Positions 25,840 to 35,906 of a DNA stretch of 64,000 nt are shown piece after piece. Source of the DNA: Marinirhabdus sp050859505 (GTDB lineage Bacteria; Bacteroidota; Bacteroidia; Flavobacteriales; Flavobacteriaceae); NCBI RefSeq assembly GCF_050859505.1, contig NZ_CP193934.1, forward strand, positions 2,108,001-2,172,000, written 5' to 3'. The translations under genes and the position numbers were made by a program. Positions within the stretch are counted from its first letter, which is position 1. Every line of letters begins with the position of its first letter. The notes under the pieces are model-generated. The model made no database searches and was not told the origin of the DNA. It saw only the letters and a program-made list of their open reading frames with translations.

Positions 25840-28800
25840 CTATTCTTTTACCAACTGTTTGATGAGCTGTCCATTTTCAGAAGAAATAAGCAAGAAATAG
25901 GTTGCACTGGCAATCTCTGAAATATCCATTTGGTGCGCTGTAGCGTTATCGATTTTAAAAGTCTTGATGAGCCTACCGGTTACGTCATAAAGTTGAACTT
26001 CCTTTAAATTAATATGATTAGGGTTGGAAAGGTTAACAACGTTCGTAGCCGGGTTAGGGAATATGCTTAGTGTCGCCAGGTTTTCCTGTGTGGGTATGTC
26101 CAGAACACCTTCAATGGTAAGCCTGAAAGAGCAGGCTGCTTCGTTGCCGGAAGGATCTGTAGCGACAAAGTTTATAGTATACTCCCCATTATCCAAAAGG
26201 GTGCCTGCTACTGGAGTTTGTGAAATATTTGTAGTATCCAGGCAGTTGTCTTCTGCATATACTTCTCCCAAGGCAACATAATCTGGCAACGAATAAAGTG
26301 TCCCATTTGTTTGAACTGTTTGACTCTCTGGGCAGTTAATCACCGGATCTAAGGTGTCCACAACATTTACAATTGCGGTACACGTATCAATAGTACCATT
26401 GCCATTCGTTACGCTAAGGGTAACTTGTATAGGGGTTCCCACATCACCACAATCAAAAGTATCTATATCTATGGTAATGCCATTCGCACATCCTCCTCCA
26501 GTAGAACCTCCGTCTATATCACTTGCATTTATAACCGCTGTTCCATCTTGTTGTAACGGTACGGTAATATTCTGGCAAACAGCCATAGGGATTGCATTTT
26601 CTTCTTCAACTGTTACAACGGCAATACAGGTGCCTACATTACCGTTTACATCGGTCACAGAAAGTGTTACGTTGTTAGGTCCAACAGTACTACAATCAAA
26701 AGTATCTCTGTCTATGGCAATGGTTACAATGCCACAAGCATCAAAGCTGCCACCGTCTACATCTTGTGGTTCTATGGTAGCCATTCCCGTAGCATCTAAC
26801 TGAATGGTTATATCCTGACACATTGCTTCTGGCGCTACGGTATCTTGTACAGTAACAATTGCTGTACAGCTTGTACTATTTCCAGAAACGTCCGTCACTG
26901 TCATAATAACTGTATTTTCACCCACGTCATTACAATCAAATGTATTCTGGCTCAAGGTAATAGTATCTATTGCACAGTTGTCTGTACTGCCTCCATCTAC
27001 ATCTGAAGCTAAAATTGTCACCATCCCTGTTGCGTCCAATTGCGCAGTGAAAGGCTGGCAAATTGCGATTGGTGGTGTGTCTTCAAGTACCGTTACAATT
27101 GACGTGCAAGTGCTGGTATTTCCATTCACATCTGTTACCGTTACTGTAATTGTATTCATTCCAATATCGTCACAGGTAAAGGTGGTTTGCGATGCAGTGA
27201 TGGATGCCACGCTACAATTATCTGAATTTCCGCCATCCAAGTCGCCTGGTAAAATAGTCACAGTATTATCTGTTGCTAGCGAAACAGTAATATCTTGACA
27301 AACTGCGGTTGGAGGAATGGTATCCTCTACAATAACAATAGCATCACACGTACTTATATTTCCAGCAGTATCTGTAACCGTTAAGGTTACTGTTTGTGTG
27401 CCTACCTCCGCACAGGTAAATGTGTTGGGTGATACGCTCATAGAGGCAATGGAGCAATTGTCTGTACTGCCACCATCTACATCTGTTGTTGTAATTACAG
27501 CAATTCCTGCTGCATCTAGTTGGGCCGTAAAGGCCTGGCACACTGCTGTTGGAGGTGTGTCGTCTACTAGGAGTACAGTAAATGTACAGGAATCTGAATT
27601 TGAAGAAGCATCTGGCGCCGTTAAAGTAATTACGGTATTTCCTGTAATTATAGTGCCTGGCGCTGGTGATTGTGTCACAGATGGAGTAGGGTCACAGGCT
27701 TCTGTTACGGTTGCCAATCCTGTATAATCTGGCAGTGTAAACTCGCAATTCCCATCAAAGGTTTCAGTTTGATCTGTGGGGCAGGTAATGACCGGTGCGG
27801 TAACATCTTCCACAGTAACTATGGCTGTACAGCTAGATGAATTTAATGCATCGTCAAAAATGGTAAGCGTAACAGTAACAGGTGTTCCTACATCTGCGCA
27901 GCTAAACGTATCTATATCTATTTGGTAATCGGTTACAGCGCAATTGTCGGTACTGCCTCCATCTACATCGGCAGCGATAATAGTTGCATTTCCAGTAGCG
28001 TCTAGTTGGATGGTAATATCCATACATACAGCTACAGGTGCTTCCGTGTCATTCACCGTAACATCAAAACTACAACTTCCTATATTTCCTGAAGGATCTG
28101 TCACTTCAAATGTATTTGTGGTAGTGCCTACTGGGAATTCACTTCCGCTAGGGAGGCCCGAAGTTTGAGTTAAAATTGTTGTATTTGCTATCTCTAAAAT
28201 ATATGGAAATGCTGCACTATCGTCTACATCATTGTACCAAAACGTGTCACTGTATAGTTGTACATAATTTCTATTCACACTACCAGCTCCGGGTTGACCT
28301 GGAGCCCAGTTTGTATAGGTTACAGGAGATCCATCCTGCCATTCAAAAGTGCCTTCGGCTGCTACATCGGTAAGACCGATGTGAACATAAGTTTTATTTT
28401 TTGCTAGAAGTCGATCAAATAAAAATACCTGAGTTTCTGCAGAAGGTATTGTGGCAACAACGCCTCCTTGTAATAAGGCATCTGCAAATGCATCGGGACC
28501 TGTAAAAATGCCATCTGAAATATAATATGCTTTTTCATTTGTAAAACCTATTTGCTCAAAACCAGGTATAGGGGCAACATCGCAATTTTCAGATCCATAT
28601 ACAGTGTAGTCAATAATAGCTCCACAAACTCCTAAACCGTTATCTGCAATAATATCTGCTGGACACGTTAATACTGGCAGTTCGGTATCATTTATAGTAA
28701 TGTCAAAACTACAAGTATCTGTGTTTCCACCACCGTCTGTTACCACAAATGTGTTGGTGGTGGTTCCAATCGGGAAAAAACTATTAGGGCTTAATCCTGC

Positions 28801-31800
28801 TGTTTGTATGGTATTTTGCTGTAAATATTCTTGGCCTTCTAAGCGAATCAATAATCCAGCACTTAATGGTGGCGTATAATTTTGACCATTACAATTTAAA
28901 TATCCTATAGCTGTTTCTGATGTAGTATCATTATTATAAATAGCTCGTGTATTTGCATCTACGGGCAGGTGTACCTCTACTATCACAGTTTTATTAGTAG
29001 GAATAAAAATATTTACAGGAACATCTACATAGGTGTTAAAACCAGGAGATGGTATGTTTACTGAAAAAAGTGGAGGAATTTGACCAGATAGCGGTGCAGC
29101 ATAGGTTTGTATAGGATGTTCTAACTGGTCTCCCAGGTATATGTTCACATTAAAACTTTCAGTAGTGTTCGTGCTGGCAATTCCTAGATTTATATTTTCG
29201 AGTAGGTAGTCTGTTGTAACACCTTCTGTAGGTAGATTAAAGATACGAAGGTGACTGGAGCCTGTATTACAAAAAATAGTTGAATTGTAATTATGATCTA
29301 TTTGCTGTATTGAAACGGGCTGTGTTGGAGCACAGTCATCAACAGGAACTGGAATGGCATAGTCTACAAAAGCACCACATAAACCTGGGTCATTATTTTG
29401 GGTTATATCTCCTGGACATACGATAACGGGATCTGTTGTATCGGTAAGGGTTACATCGAAACTACAGGTGTTTGTATTGCCAGAAAAATCGGTAGCCACA
29501 AAAGTATTGGTTGTTGTGCCAATCGGAAAATCGGAGTTAGGAGAAAATCCAGCGGTTTGTTCGAGTGTTCCAAAATATTCAATAACATATCTAGCTGAAC
29601 TGGTTACTTGAACATCATTCCAACTTCCAGTTCCTGTCATTAAGGTATAATCTTCTCCTCCAAGATCATTAGGTTCTCCAGGATTCCAATTGGTGTACGT
29701 TGCTGTGCTACCACTTTGCCATTCAAAAGCACCTTCTGTAGTAGCATCGTTATATCCTATGTACACCTGTATTCCCCCTGCTTGGGCTGTGATGGCATTT
29801 CTTAGATAGGTATTTGTTGCAGCATCTTCCACTGTTGCAACGGTTACACCTAAACCTGCTGCATTTGCGAAAGCGACATCAGCTGTTGCGGGTGCATCAG
29901 ACAAATAATAGGTTTTATTTTGGTTGGTACCCAAAAATGTGAATCCTGCAATGGTTTCTAGTGGCGGAAACGGATTGGTAATATTGTCTGTAACAGTAAC
30001 AGTATATGTTACAGGATTTGTACCGCAATCTCCAACGATATCTGCTGGGCAGGTGATTACCGGTGGCGTAGTATCCGGTACTTCAGCAGTTTCATAAGCA
30101 CCATAGTCTACGGTGGCAGTACCATCGCTATTACCATCTATAATTCTAGTATTTCGGTTTAGGTCTGTTGCTTGTGTAACATCACTATTTACACCAACAT
30201 CAATGACAGGGGAGGTGGATTGTAAGCTAAAATCATATACTGCAGGATTGGTAAACAAAGGATCTATGTTAAATAAACAACAATCTCCAGTTAAAGGGCC
30301 GCTTTCATATAAACTGTTACTACCTGACTGTGTTAGATTTGGAAAATTTAATATGTCAATTGAACCAGGTCCATTATTCCAGAATATATTGTTGATAAAA
30401 TAAAAAATAACTTCTCCTGTATTGTTTAAATATATGGCAGATCCTGAAGTGCTAGCAGTATTTTGGGTAAACGTATTACCAATAATTTCTACATCAAAAA
30501 GAAGTGAGCTTGTTTCGTAGTTGAGTCCGCCACCTAATGTTGCACTGTTGTCATGAAAAAGTACATTCTCTGTTCTAAGCTCTGAATTTACATTTGAGAA
30601 TCCACCTCCTAGATTAGCCGAGGTGTTAAAGTTAATTTTTGTAGTAAAGATATATACATTACCAGCATCTCTTACATAAAAGCCACCACCGCTTTCAGTA
30701 GCGAAATTATTTGAAATAGTACTGTTAATTACTGTGATTTCTTGTTGTGCATTGGGTGCGTAAATACCGCCTCCTAGGTTGTTAGTGCCACTCCCATTTG
30801 CATATCCATTTCTTATAATAAGACCATCTAATATATTGGTAGTTCCGGTGTCTAACAATGAAATTACATGGTAAGAATTATCTGTTGTAGTTGCAAGAAC
30901 TCCAATATCACCATCTAAAATAGTAGGATAGGTATTAAAATCTCTTGTAACCAAATTTATAACTCCATTATTTGGAGAAAAACCACCATACACATTGGTA
31001 TTTCCTGGAATTTCAAAACTAATGGTTCTATCTGCTGTGGTGGTTGGGTAATAGGTTCCTTCAGCAATATAAATAGTGTTTACACTTGCACAGACTTCAG
31101 CTGCAGTTATAGCGTCTTGTAAGTCCGTAAAAGCATCTACCCAAGAGGTGCCATTATTTGCTCCGGTACCGTTTGCATCTACATATACTATGTTAGTAGT
31201 AAATAAAGCACAAGAAACCGCATAGGTAACTTCAATAGTATCTATAGCAAAAGAAGGATCTGCACCAACACCATTTGCATCGTTATCCCATAAGATTCCA
31301 ATTTTTATATTTGGATTATTATTTGCTGAAATTGGTAAATCTAACGTGTATTTCGTAGCAGCCCATTGCCCTTGAGCCAAAGGAGTTCCGCAACCTCCAC
31401 CACAGCAAGCGGTTTTTGGTAATGTAGCTACCAGCGTAGACCAAGTTGTACCGTCAAAGTAAACTAAGCCTGCTTTATCATTAGTGTCTTCACCAAAATG
31501 CATATAATCGAACGAAATGGAGAGTCCATAAACTCCTGTAGCATTAATAACAGGACTTTCAATTCTTTTATGAGTTTCTCCTGTTGCGCCTACATTATAT
31601 GTTGCCCCACAATCGCCTGTTGGGCATACTCCGAATGCTACAGACCCTACGTGTAATGTTTGGTTGCTGAGGGTTGGGTTAGAAAAACATCCATCGCCAC
31701 AACTACCCGTTCCTGTAAAAGCTTCTGCAGAACTTATAAACCATTCATTGGCAGCTGTACCTTGAGTTCCTATTGAAGTTACAGCCCAAGTGCCATTTGT

Positions 31801-31944
31801 TGTGATAACACCATTTGCATTTTGATTTTGGTTAGTACAGGCTGCATCTAATCCAAAATTCTCATTCCACAGCAGTGTTTGTGCATACGTGCTTTGTGAA
31901 ATATATGCTAATACTACAATGAAGAAATAAGTAATTTTTTTCAT
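25840..31944 (-). CDS. 2,034-aa T9SS type A protein: beta-helix, HYR repeats, C-type lectin inserts
   Basis: Secreted surface protein. Order by approximate residue: signal peptide (1-21); an N-terminal anchor-type beta domain (22-245); a right-handed beta-helix region (250-618, starting VYVDANGTGANNGTSW, ending VDYGAYE); about eleven HYR domains (620-1930, recurring CPADI, D..GNT.TCSF and DVDGGSTDNC motifs); and a type A sorting domain (1955-2034, SIFPNPATN, LYDVTGRLI, ATYFLLIS, KQLVKE). Three HYR domains hold an insert in the same loop: a C-type lectin-like domain with EPN and WND motifs (about 666-788), an unrelated beta domain with about 150 residues, and a second lectin-like domain with QPG instead of EPN (about 1128-1255). 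Likely a carbohydrate-binding surface protein. It shares domain types with the four paralogues upstream. Confidence 0.9.
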   Translation of the reverse strand: MKKITYFFIVVLAYISQSTYAQTLLWNENFGLDAACTNQNQNANGVITTNGTWAVTSIGTQGTAANEWFISSAEAFTGTGSCGDGCFSNPTLSNQTLHVGSVAFGVCPTGDCGATYNVGATGETHKRIESPVINATGVYGLSISFDYMHFGEDTNDKAGLVYFDGTTWSTLVATLPKTACCGGGCGTPLAQGQWAATKYTLDLPISANNNPNIKIGILWDNDANGVGADPSFAIDTIEVTYAVSCALFTTNIVYVDANGTGANNGTSWVDAFTDLQDAITAAEVCASVNTIYIAEGTYYPTTTADRTISFEIPGNTNVYGGFSPNNGVINLVTRDFNTYPTILDGDIGVLATTTDNSYHVISLLDTGTTNILDGLIIRNGYANGSGTNNLGGGIYAPNAQQEITVINSTISNNFATESGGGFYVRDAGNVYIFTTKINFNTSANLGGGFSNVNSELRTENVLFHDNSATLGGGLNYETSSLLFDVEIIGNTFTQNTASTSGSAIYLNNTGEVIFYFINNIFWNNGPGSIDILNFPNLTQSGSNSLYESGPLTGDCCLFNIDPLFTNPAVYDFSLQSTSPVIDVGVNSDVTQATDLNRNTRIIDGNSDGTATVDYGAYETAEVPDTTPPVITCPADIVGDCGTNPVTYTVTVTDNITNPFPPLETIAGFTFLGTNQNKTYYLSDAPATADVAFANAAGLGVTVATVEDAATNTYLRNAITAQAGGIQVYIGYNDATTEGAFEWQSGSTATYTNWNPGEPNDLGGEDYTLMTGTGSWNDVQVTSSARYVIEYFGTLEQTAGFSPNSDFPIGTTTNTFVATDFSGNTNTCSFDVTLTDTTDPVIVCPGDITQNNDPGLCGAFVDYAIPVPVDDCAPTQPVSIQQIDHNYNSTIFCNTGSSHLRIFNLPTEGVTTDYLLENINLGIASTNTTESFNVNIYLGDQLEHPIQTYAAPLSGQIPPLFSVNIPSPGFNTYVDVPVNIFIPTNKTVIVEVHLPVDANTRAIYNNDTTSETAIGYLNCNGQNYTPPLSAGLLIRLEGQEYLQQNTIQTAGLSPNSFFPIGTTTNTFVVTDGGGNTDTCSFDITINDTELPVLTCPADIIADNGLGVCGAIIDYTVYGSENCDVAPIPGFEQIGFTNEKAYYISDGIFTGPDAFADALLQGGVVATIPSAETQVFLFDRLLAKNKTYVHIGLTDVAAEGTFEWQDGSPVTYTNWAPGQPGAGSVNRNYVQLYSDTFWYNDVDDSAAFPYILEIANTTILTQTSGLPSGSEFPVGTTTNTFEVTDPSGNIGSCSFDVTVNDTEAPVAVCMDITIQLDATGNATIIAADVDGGSTDNCAVTDYQIDIDTFSCADVGTPVTVTLTIFDDALNSSSCTAIVTVEDVTAPVITCPTDQTETFDGNCEFTLPDYTGLATVTEACDPTPSVTQSPAPGTIITGNTVITLTAPDASSNSDSCTFTVLLVDDTPPTAVCQAFTAQLDAAGIAVITTTDVDGGSTDNCSIASMSVSPNTFTCAEVGTQTVTLTVTDTAGNISTCDAIVIVEDTIPPTAVCQDITVSLATDNTVTILPGDLDGGNSDNCSVASITASQTTFTCDDIGMNTITVTVTDVNGNTSTCTSIVTVLEDTPPIAICQPFTAQLDATGMVTILASDVDGGSTDNCAIDTITLSQNTFDCNDVGENTVIMTVTDVSGNSTSCTAIVTVQDTVAPEAMCQDITIQLDATGMATIEPQDVDGGSFDACGIVTIAIDRDTFDCSTVGPNNVTLSVTDVNGNVGTCIAVVTVEEENAIPMAVCQNITVPLQQDGTAVINASDIDGGSTGGGCANGITIDIDTFDCGDVGTPIQVTLSVTNGNGTIDTCTAIVNVVDTLDPVINCPESQTVQTNGTLYSLPDYVALGEVYAEDNCLDTTNISQTPVAGTLLDNGEYTINFVATDPSGNEAACSFRLTIEGVLDIPTQENLATLSIFPNPATNVVNLSNPNHINLKEVQLYDVTGRLIKTFKIDNATAHQMDISEIASATYFLLISSENGQLIKQLVKE

Positions 31945-32086
31945 AATGGTGGGAGTGTGGTTATGCAGACAATATACTCATTAACAAAATATTAACAAAT
32001 ACGTAGATGTACGTATTTTCTAACTATTAATTGAAGGATACCTATAAATAGTTTAATGTTCATTTTTGAAATTAAAACTAGATGAA

Positions 32087-32130
32087 AACCAAAAACCCCT
32101 TCCATTGCTGGAAGGGGTTTTCTTTTGGTT
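32087..32130 (-). terminator. Terminator of HYR paralogue A1
   Basis: Minus-strand hairpin with stem CCCCTTCC / GGAAGGGG, loop AGCAAT, then a T run, within a longer imperfect palindrome (AACCAAAA...). The same element follows A2, A3 and A4. Confidence 0.85.
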
Positions 32131-32147
32131 GGTTAAAACCTTTAGGA

Positions 32148-34620
32148 TTACTCCTTAATCAAACGTTTTACAACGCTTGCATTTTCACTTTCTATCTGTA
32201 CAATGTACACCCCAGAAGCCAATTTAGAAATATCAATTGTTTTCTCTGTGGTCATACTTGTAAGGTCTACAGTGTTCACTAACTTTCCGTTTACATCGTA
32301 CATAGTTGCTTTGTTAAGCAGGATGTTAGAGGTATTAGACAGCGTCACCTGACTTTGTGCAGGGTTAGGATATAAAGTTATTCCTGTCTCCAGGGTATTG
32401 TCGTTAACACCCAGGATGCTTTCGATGGTAAGCTCGAAGGTACATTCACCTACATTGCCAAACGCATCGGTCGCGCTCAAGGTAACTGTATATACACCGT
32501 CGCCAATAAAAGATCCTGCTGCTGGATCCTGTGCGAATACCGTCAATGGATCTGTACAGTTGTCTACCGCTGAAGCAAGTCCGTCTGCGAAGTAATCTGG
32601 TACTTCATACAACTGGTTGCCTGCTCCTGGATCTATAGTCATATCTGCCGGGCAGGTCACTACAGGTTCCAATAGGTCTACAACGGTTACAGTAGCGACA
32701 CAAGAAGCAAGGTTCCCACTAGGGTCACTTACAAACAAGGTTACCATTTGTGGAGTGCCTATGTCGTCACAACTAAAGTCGTCCATATCTACTCCTGCTA
32801 CAGAGATTCCACAAGCTTCAACAGTAAGATTCATATCTATAAGGTCCATAGGATCTAGCATTGCTGTTCCGTCTGCACCTAATTCTAGTGTAAAGTCTTT
32901 ACATACGAGCATAGGAGCTATGTTATCTATCACATTTACCGTTGCAGTACACATAGAAGTGTTCCCACTAGTATCTGTTACCAGAATATCCACCGTAGAC
33001 TCTCCAACATCGGTACACGTAAATTGTGCTTGAGATGAATTTAAAGATATAAAATTAATACAGTAGCTATTAAAAACACCATCGTCACCAGCAGCATCGT
33101 CTGTTGCACGTAGTATCCAATCTCCATTTACATCTTCTCCGTCGAAAGTAGCAGCAAAGGTTCCTCCTTCTGGTTCAAAAGTTCCGGTAAAAGGTGCAGA
33201 TCCTGTTGTAATATTAGGTGCTCCATCCATAAATACGGTACCCGTATAGTTATCTCCAGACCCACCATTTCCATCAGAAAGGGTAAGGATGGTTCCTGAA
33301 GGAGATTCTAGTTCAATTTCAAGATCTGAATCCCAGCTATGAGTAATATCTATTTCAACACTATTAAGGGCGTAATCAACTCCAATAATACCAGAATCTG
33401 GTACGGTAGCATTCGATTCGGTTGGAGGAAGCGTATTGCTAATGACAGCACCCGCATTATCCCCACATTCATCAATATCAGGTATGGTAGCACCTCCTAA
33501 AATTTCTATAGAAGCAATACCACAGTTATCTGTTACACTTACTAATAGATCCGCAACATTTACAGTAGCCATACCATTCACATCTAATATCACATCCAAG
33601 GGCGCAGAAGCTACAGCATCATAAGTGTAATTTAGGCTCCAGGCGTTCAAGGTACCGGTATCACCACCACCATTGTCACTCACATTCAAGGTCCAGGTAC
33701 CTAAGGTACTTATACCATCAAAAACAGAGAGTGCCTCATTGGGTATAAAAGAACCTGCAATTGTTGGTACACCTCCACCACATTCGTCTTCCACAGCAGT
33801 AGCCGCTTCGTCGTCAAGGGTTGCCAGTATATCATTACCAGAGCATCCAAAAGTACCTGTTGCCGGAGCACCAGGACGGTCAACGATGGTTGCTGAAGTG
33901 GTTCCATCTGGAGCCGTAAGGGTAACAATTATATCACCTACCCACGTATGGCTAATGTCCAGATCTACATCAAGGTCTGTAATGTTAAAATCGTCTGTAA
34001 TATCCAGAGTCGTTGTCAATCCAGCTGGATTACTGTCTGGAATTGCTGTTCCTGGGGTAGTGGTAGCAGTACCTGCACCAGAAGGTGGTGCACCAACACA
34101 AAGTATTTCTGGAGCTTCATCGTCGGTTACTGTTACATTCATAGTACAGTCCACGCTATTTCCTCCACCATCTGTATAGGTCCAGGTTACTACAGTAGTT
34201 CCCACTGGGTATACGTCTGTGGCATCTGCTGTGCCATTGTAATCGTTTACCAGGCCAGCTGGATCGGTAGGACAGTTGTCTGCTACCGTAGGTTGTGGCA
34301 CGGTTACTAATGCTTCACAAAGGCCAGCATCGTTAGTTTGAGTAATGTCTGCAGGGCAGGTTAGTACAGCCACCTGGTTGTCCACAACGGTTATGGTGAA
34401 TTGACACGTAGTGGTCTCATTAGGAGCATCGTCGTTGGTTGCTGTAAACTCGATAGTGGTAACGCCTACAGGATACGGTCCTGGAGAAGGAGCTCCCATG
34501 GTTTGAGTTACGGTTACCGAGCCTCCATTAGGATCTAATGCAGTTGGGATTGCAAAACCAAAAGGGGCTTCACATTCTCCCGGGTTCGCATTCACTATTT
34601 GATCGCCTGGGCAATTTATG
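32148..34620 (-). repeat. Constant C-terminal block, copy in A1
   Basis: About 2.47 kb. The C-terminal 2 kb (32148 to about 34168) looks identical to A2 and A3 by eye. Scattered differences appear only in the last 450 bp before the variable domain (e.g. 34170-34205, 34420-34450, 34515-34555). Confidence 0.9.
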
Positions 34621-35441
34621 ATGGGAGAGTTATCTATTGCCAAAGCTTCTAGATATACTAATAAGTTTGCTCTAAAGTTTGCAGCTTCTGTAAGGGGTTG
34701 GTGGAAGTTAGTAGTGGTCATACCACCCATCATCACAGTACCAGCTCCAAAGGGCTTTTCTACCAATACTAATTGTGTAGGTGAAGAAGTATTAAACAAT
34801 ATGCTAGTATATCCTATACCAGTGATAATAGCATGACTATAACTACCTCCAGTCATTGTAGTGGCTGTAGGTAGGTTAGGTCCTGTAAATCCTGGATGAG
34901 TAGGAATTGCAGTACTTACTGAGGCAGCAAAATTTCCAACTACTAAAGTAGTACCTCCAAACCCAAAATCGATGTCAACACCTTCATTAGGGGCAGCATT
35001 CAATAAAAGCGTTCCTCCTCCAGTTACCCAGTTTTCAATAGTTGTAATATTAGCTGCAAGGAAAGTAGCTAATTCAATAGCATTATCCTCACTTCCATCA
35101 ATAAATGCGAAACGACTTGTTGATGCAAAAATAATTGCTGGATCTAATGTTTCAAAAAATACCTCTGTCCAGTTACCAACACCAAAAGCAGTGTCCATTG
35201 CTGTTTGGTTAGTAGTTTGATCCCAAGGGTTTCCAACTGTAGAATGAATATAAAAAGTGTCATCTGCAGCAGCACGATTGTACGCTGGATTTCCAACTTG
35301 TGAGGCCGCGAAGCTTCCTGCTGAGGCTTCATTACCACACTCCGAAAGATCAAAGTTGGTAGATGTGCATTGCGCTTGTACGCTCATCGTACTTACGAGT
35401 AAGGCCATAACAAGCCCTACATAAAAAATAGTTTTTTTCAT
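32148..35441 (-). CDS. HYR paralogue A1: T9SS type A protein with GATase-like N-terminus
   Basis: Surface or secreted cargo, 1,097 aa. Signal MKKTIFYVGLVMALLVST (1-23); variable N-terminal domain (24-272) that resembles a class I glutamine amidotransferase-like or DUF4350-type fold (ENWVTGGGTLLLNAAP and FGAGTVMMGGM) without an obvious catalytic triad; then the shared part: two HYR domains (274-440), a P/proprotein-convertase-type domain (475-610, HTWVGDIIVTL and GTWTLNVSDN), a second P-type domain (665-797, HSWDSDLEIEL and GDWILRATDD), two more HYR domains (834-1000), and a type A sorting domain (1015-1097, LYPNPAQSQ, YDVNGKLV, ASGVYIVQI, KRLIKE). From about residue 274 on it is nearly DNA-identical to A2 and A3. 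It differs at marker sites, e.g. GFAIPTALDPNGG and TTVVTW. Confidence 0.92.
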   Translation of the reverse strand: MKKTIFYVGLVMALLVSTMSVQAQCTSTNFDLSECGNEASAGSFAASQVGNPAYNRAAADDTFYIHSTVGNPWDQTTNQTAMDTAFGVGNWTEVFFETLDPAIIFASTSRFAFIDGSEDNAIELATFLAANITTIENWVTGGGTLLLNAAPNEGVDIDFGFGGTTLVVGNFAASVSTAIPTHPGFTGPNLPTATTMTGGSYSHAIITGIGYTSILFNTSSPTQLVLVEKPFGAGTVMMGGMTTTNFHQPLTEAANFRANLLVYLEALAIDNSPIINCPGDQIVNANPGECEAPFGFAIPTALDPNGGSVTVTQTMGAPSPGPYPVGVTTIEFTATNDDAPNETTTCQFTITVVDNQVAVLTCPADITQTNDAGLCEALVTVPQPTVADNCPTDPAGLVNDYNGTADATDVYPVGTTVVTWTYTDGGGNSVDCTMNVTVTDDEAPEILCVGAPPSGAGTATTTPGTAIPDSNPAGLTTTLDITDDFNITDLDVDLDISHTWVGDIIVTLTAPDGTTSATIVDRPGAPATGTFGCSGNDILATLDDEAATAVEDECGGGVPTIAGSFIPNEALSVFDGISTLGTWTLNVSDNGGGDTGTLNAWSLNYTYDAVASAPLDVILDVNGMATVNVADLLVSVTDNCGIASIEILGGATIPDIDECGDNAGAVISNTLPPTESNATVPDSGIIGVDYALNSVEIDITHSWDSDLEIELESPSGTILTLSDGNGGSGDNYTGTVFMDGAPNITTGSAPFTGTFEPEGGTFAATFDGEDVNGDWILRATDDAAGDDGVFNSYCINFISLNSSQAQFTCTDVGESTVDILVTDTSGNTSMCTATVNVIDNIAPMLVCKDFTLELGADGTAMLDPMDLIDMNLTVEACGISVAGVDMDDFSCDDIGTPQMVTLFVSDPSGNLASCVATVTVVDLLEPVVTCPADMTIDPGAGNQLYEVPDYFADGLASAVDNCTDPLTVFAQDPAAGSFIGDGVYTVTLSATDAFGNVGECTFELTIESILGVNDNTLETGITLYPNPAQSQVTLSNTSNILLNKATMYDVNGKLVNTVDLTSMTTEKTIDISKLASGVYIVQIESENASVVKRLIKE

Positions 35442-35484
35442 AGAAATGAATTTATATTAGTAGTTAAGCAGCGAATCTAATTCT

Positions 35485-35492
35485 TAAAGTTA
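35485..35492 (-). promoter_or_regulatory. Candidate -7-like box upstream of A1
   Basis: On the minus strand TAACTTTA (one mismatch to TAnnTTTG) lies 44 bp before the A1 ATG, inside a stretch (AATCTAATTCTTAAAGTTAT on the plus strand) conserved upstream of A2 and partly A3. Confidence 0.3.
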
Positions 35493-35560
35493 TCCTAACA
35501 TAATATTTTAGACGAAAGGTAAATTTTTTCGATGAAATACCTGTTTTTTGTAGGAAATAG

Positions 35561-35827
35561 TTTACAATTACTTAATTATTTCATAGGATCTTTTATAAAC
35601 CTGGTCATCGCAATACCCTGGTCTATACTATGAAGTTGTTTTTTCTCTTTATCTATCTTAACTTAAATCATTGGGTTGTCATATACTTAAGTTTTTCTAA
35701 TGTGGGTAAGGTGTTTTACTGTAGGAGTCGCAACTGCAGTATTACCTATTAACTCACCTAAGAAAATCTCATGGTCACTACATAAAAACTTCTTTAGTAA
35801 CGGAAATAGTACTCTCTACCGCTACAT
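35561..35827 (-). pseudogene. htpG: htpG remnant 1 (internally deleted)
   Basis: About 267 bp fusing the last 40 or so bases of an htpG gene (35561-35610, compare 43151-43200) directly to its first 220 or so bases (compare 44805-45030). The central 1.6 kb is missing, the start codon is gone, and a 1-bp insertion plus many substitutions break the frame. It appears identical to remnant 2 at 39374-39643. It lies between HYR paralogues A1 and A2, exactly where intact htpG lies relative to A3 and A4, so it marks a past tandem duplication. Unlike remnant 2 it has lost the htpG terminator hairpin. Confidence 0.9.
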
Positions 35828-35845
35828 GTAATGAGTTATCCAATA

Positions 35846-35888
35846 AACCAAAAACCCCTTCCATTGCTGGAAGGGGTTTTCTTTTGGT
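35846..35888 (-). terminator. Terminator of HYR paralogue A2
   Basis: Same hairpin (CCCCTTCC / GGAAGGGG, then T run) as after A1; it begins about 20 bp right of htpG remnant 1. Confidence 0.85.
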
Positions 35889-35906
35889 TGGTTAAAACCT
35901 TTAGGA

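Noticed and set aside
35442..35906. Small functional protein or ncRNA between A1 and A2
   Set aside because: The sequence aligns by eye to htpG ends; it is an htpG remnant plus promoter and terminator parts.
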